Assembly (NCBI RefSeq): GCF_018137985.1
Contig: NZ_CP073084.1
Location: forward strand, 1,860,001-1,924,000
DNA: 64,000 bases
Origin: Streptococcus oriscaviae
GTDB lineage: Bacteria; Bacillota; Bacilli; Lactobacillales; Streptococcaceae
Reading direction: 5' to 3'
Shown piece by piece: positions 63,514-64,000 of the stretch (positions are counted from its first letter, which is position 1; every line of letters starts with the position of its first letter). The translations under genes were made by a program, and so were the position numbers. Under the pieces are notes generated by a model, which had not been told where the DNA came from, did no database searches, and was given only the letters and a program-made list of their open reading frames with translations.

Positions 63514-64000
63514 GTGACAAAACATATTGTAATAGTTGGCGCGGGCTATGCAGGAATTGCTGCGGCTCGCTTACTCGGGAAAACCTTTAAGAAACAGGAC
63601 GATGTAACGGTTACCTTAATTGATAAGAACTCCTTCCATACTTATATGACGGAGCTTCACGAGGTAGCGGCAGGACGTGTTGAGGCCAATGCCATCAAAT
63701 ACGACCTTCAGCGGATTTTTAAAAAATACCCTAAGGTTCGTCTGGTTACAGACAAAGTATTAGAAATTGACTATGAGCAAAAGCAGGTGATTGCAGAGCA
63801 CCAAAAACTGCCTTTTGATTACTTGCTACTGGCCATGGGTGGAGAGGCCAATGATTTTGGCGTCAAGGGTGTGAAGGAACACGGTTTTACCCTCTGGTCT
63901 ATTGAAGCAGCAGAGAGGCTGCATGACCATATTATTGATGCTTGTTACCGTGCTATGCGAGAGCATGATGAAGAAAAACGATGTGCTCTGCTGACCTTTA
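63514..64000 (+). CDS. ndh: Type II NADH dehydrogenase (NDH-2), 3' part beyond the window
   Basis: The frame is open from GTG 63514 to the right edge (162 codons visible). It begins TKHIVIVGAGYAGIAAARLLGK, a FAD-binding GxGxxG Rossmann motif, and continues LIDKNSFHTYMTELHEVAAGR and FDYLLLAMGGEAND, characteristic of NDH-2. The enzyme is membrane-bound on the inner face and passes electrons from NADH to quinone or, in some Firmicutes, to a flavin-based chain. AGGAGGA lies 6 bases before the GTG. No rival ATG is close enough. Confidence 0.88.
   Translation, partial: MTKHIVIVGAGYAGIAAARLLGKTFKKQDDVTVTLIDKNSFHTYMTELHEVAAGRVEANAIKYDLQRIFKKYPKVRLVTDKVLEIDYEQKQVIAEHQKLPFDYLLLAMGGEANDFGVKGVKEHGFTLWSIEAAERLHDHIIDACYRAMREHDEEKRCALLTF

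Noticed and set aside
63272..63520. 82-codon minus-strand frame overlapping the Gx-transporter start and the NDH-2 promoter
   Set aside because: No ribosome-binding site, it overlaps a clear promoter on the other strand, and it has no recognisable domain.

Overview
The window looks like the chromosome of a low-GC streptococcus, most probably Streptococcus suis or a close relative. This is a judgement from gene content and protein style (ClpL under CtsR boxes, metQ-M20 peptidase-metNP, a T-box ahead of glyQS, malQ-glgP, an LPKTG Cna-B adhesin); no search was run. There are no rRNA or tRNA genes, no intact insertion sequence and no CRISPR array.

Positions 1-20.8 kb form a sugar island, AT-richer in its left two thirds. 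It holds two GPH-type symporters (the first cut by the window edge), two GH3 beta-glucosidases (one with reversed domain order), a NagZ-like GH3 enzyme, a GH78 alpha-L-rhamnosidase, a beta-phosphoglucomutase, two AraC regulators, and the rhamnose route rhaB-rhaA-rhaD with lactaldehyde reductase fucO. None of the glycosidases has a signal peptide, so the picture is uptake of rhamnose-containing glycosides, cleavage in the cytoplasm, and conversion of rhamnose to DHAP and 1,2-propanediol. Two AraC gene remnants (near 6.8 and 21.8 kb) mark past rearrangement at and just beyond the island.

21-29 kb: a DUF1349 protein, an ACT-domain protein with its UPF0210 partner, a histidine phosphatase, ClpL with four CtsR boxes and an 8-codon leader ORF, and a cell-wall-anchored Cna-B adhesin. 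29.4-38.8 kb: a maltodextrin locus with two near-duplicate malQ genes, glgP, a GntR/UTRA regulator, an endonuclease/exonuclease/phosphatase-fold protein and a maltose/glucose-type PTS EIICBA. Both malQ promoters carry LacI/MalR-like operators, and the second also has a candidate GntR operator pair.

38.9-50.1 kb: CPBP protease, a PadR-DUF2812 pair, a YebC-family protein, a tandem hairpin array, and methionine functions (metEF, metQ-M20 peptidase-metN-metP) with MetR/MtaR-like boxes. 50.2-54.1 kb: aldo-keto reductase, a WYL regulator with a ClbS/DfsB-like protein, and a zinc-ribbon peptide followed by a gene with an in-frame TGA and a readable tail.

54.1-64 kb: T-box, glyQ, glyS, a DUF896 protein, an M50 metalloprotease, a small membrane protein, a MATE exporter, KtrAB potassium uptake, a Gx-transporter family membrane protein, and a divergent type II NADH dehydrogenase cut by the right edge. 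Many start codons were placed by ribosome-binding-site position, and the reasons are given per entry.
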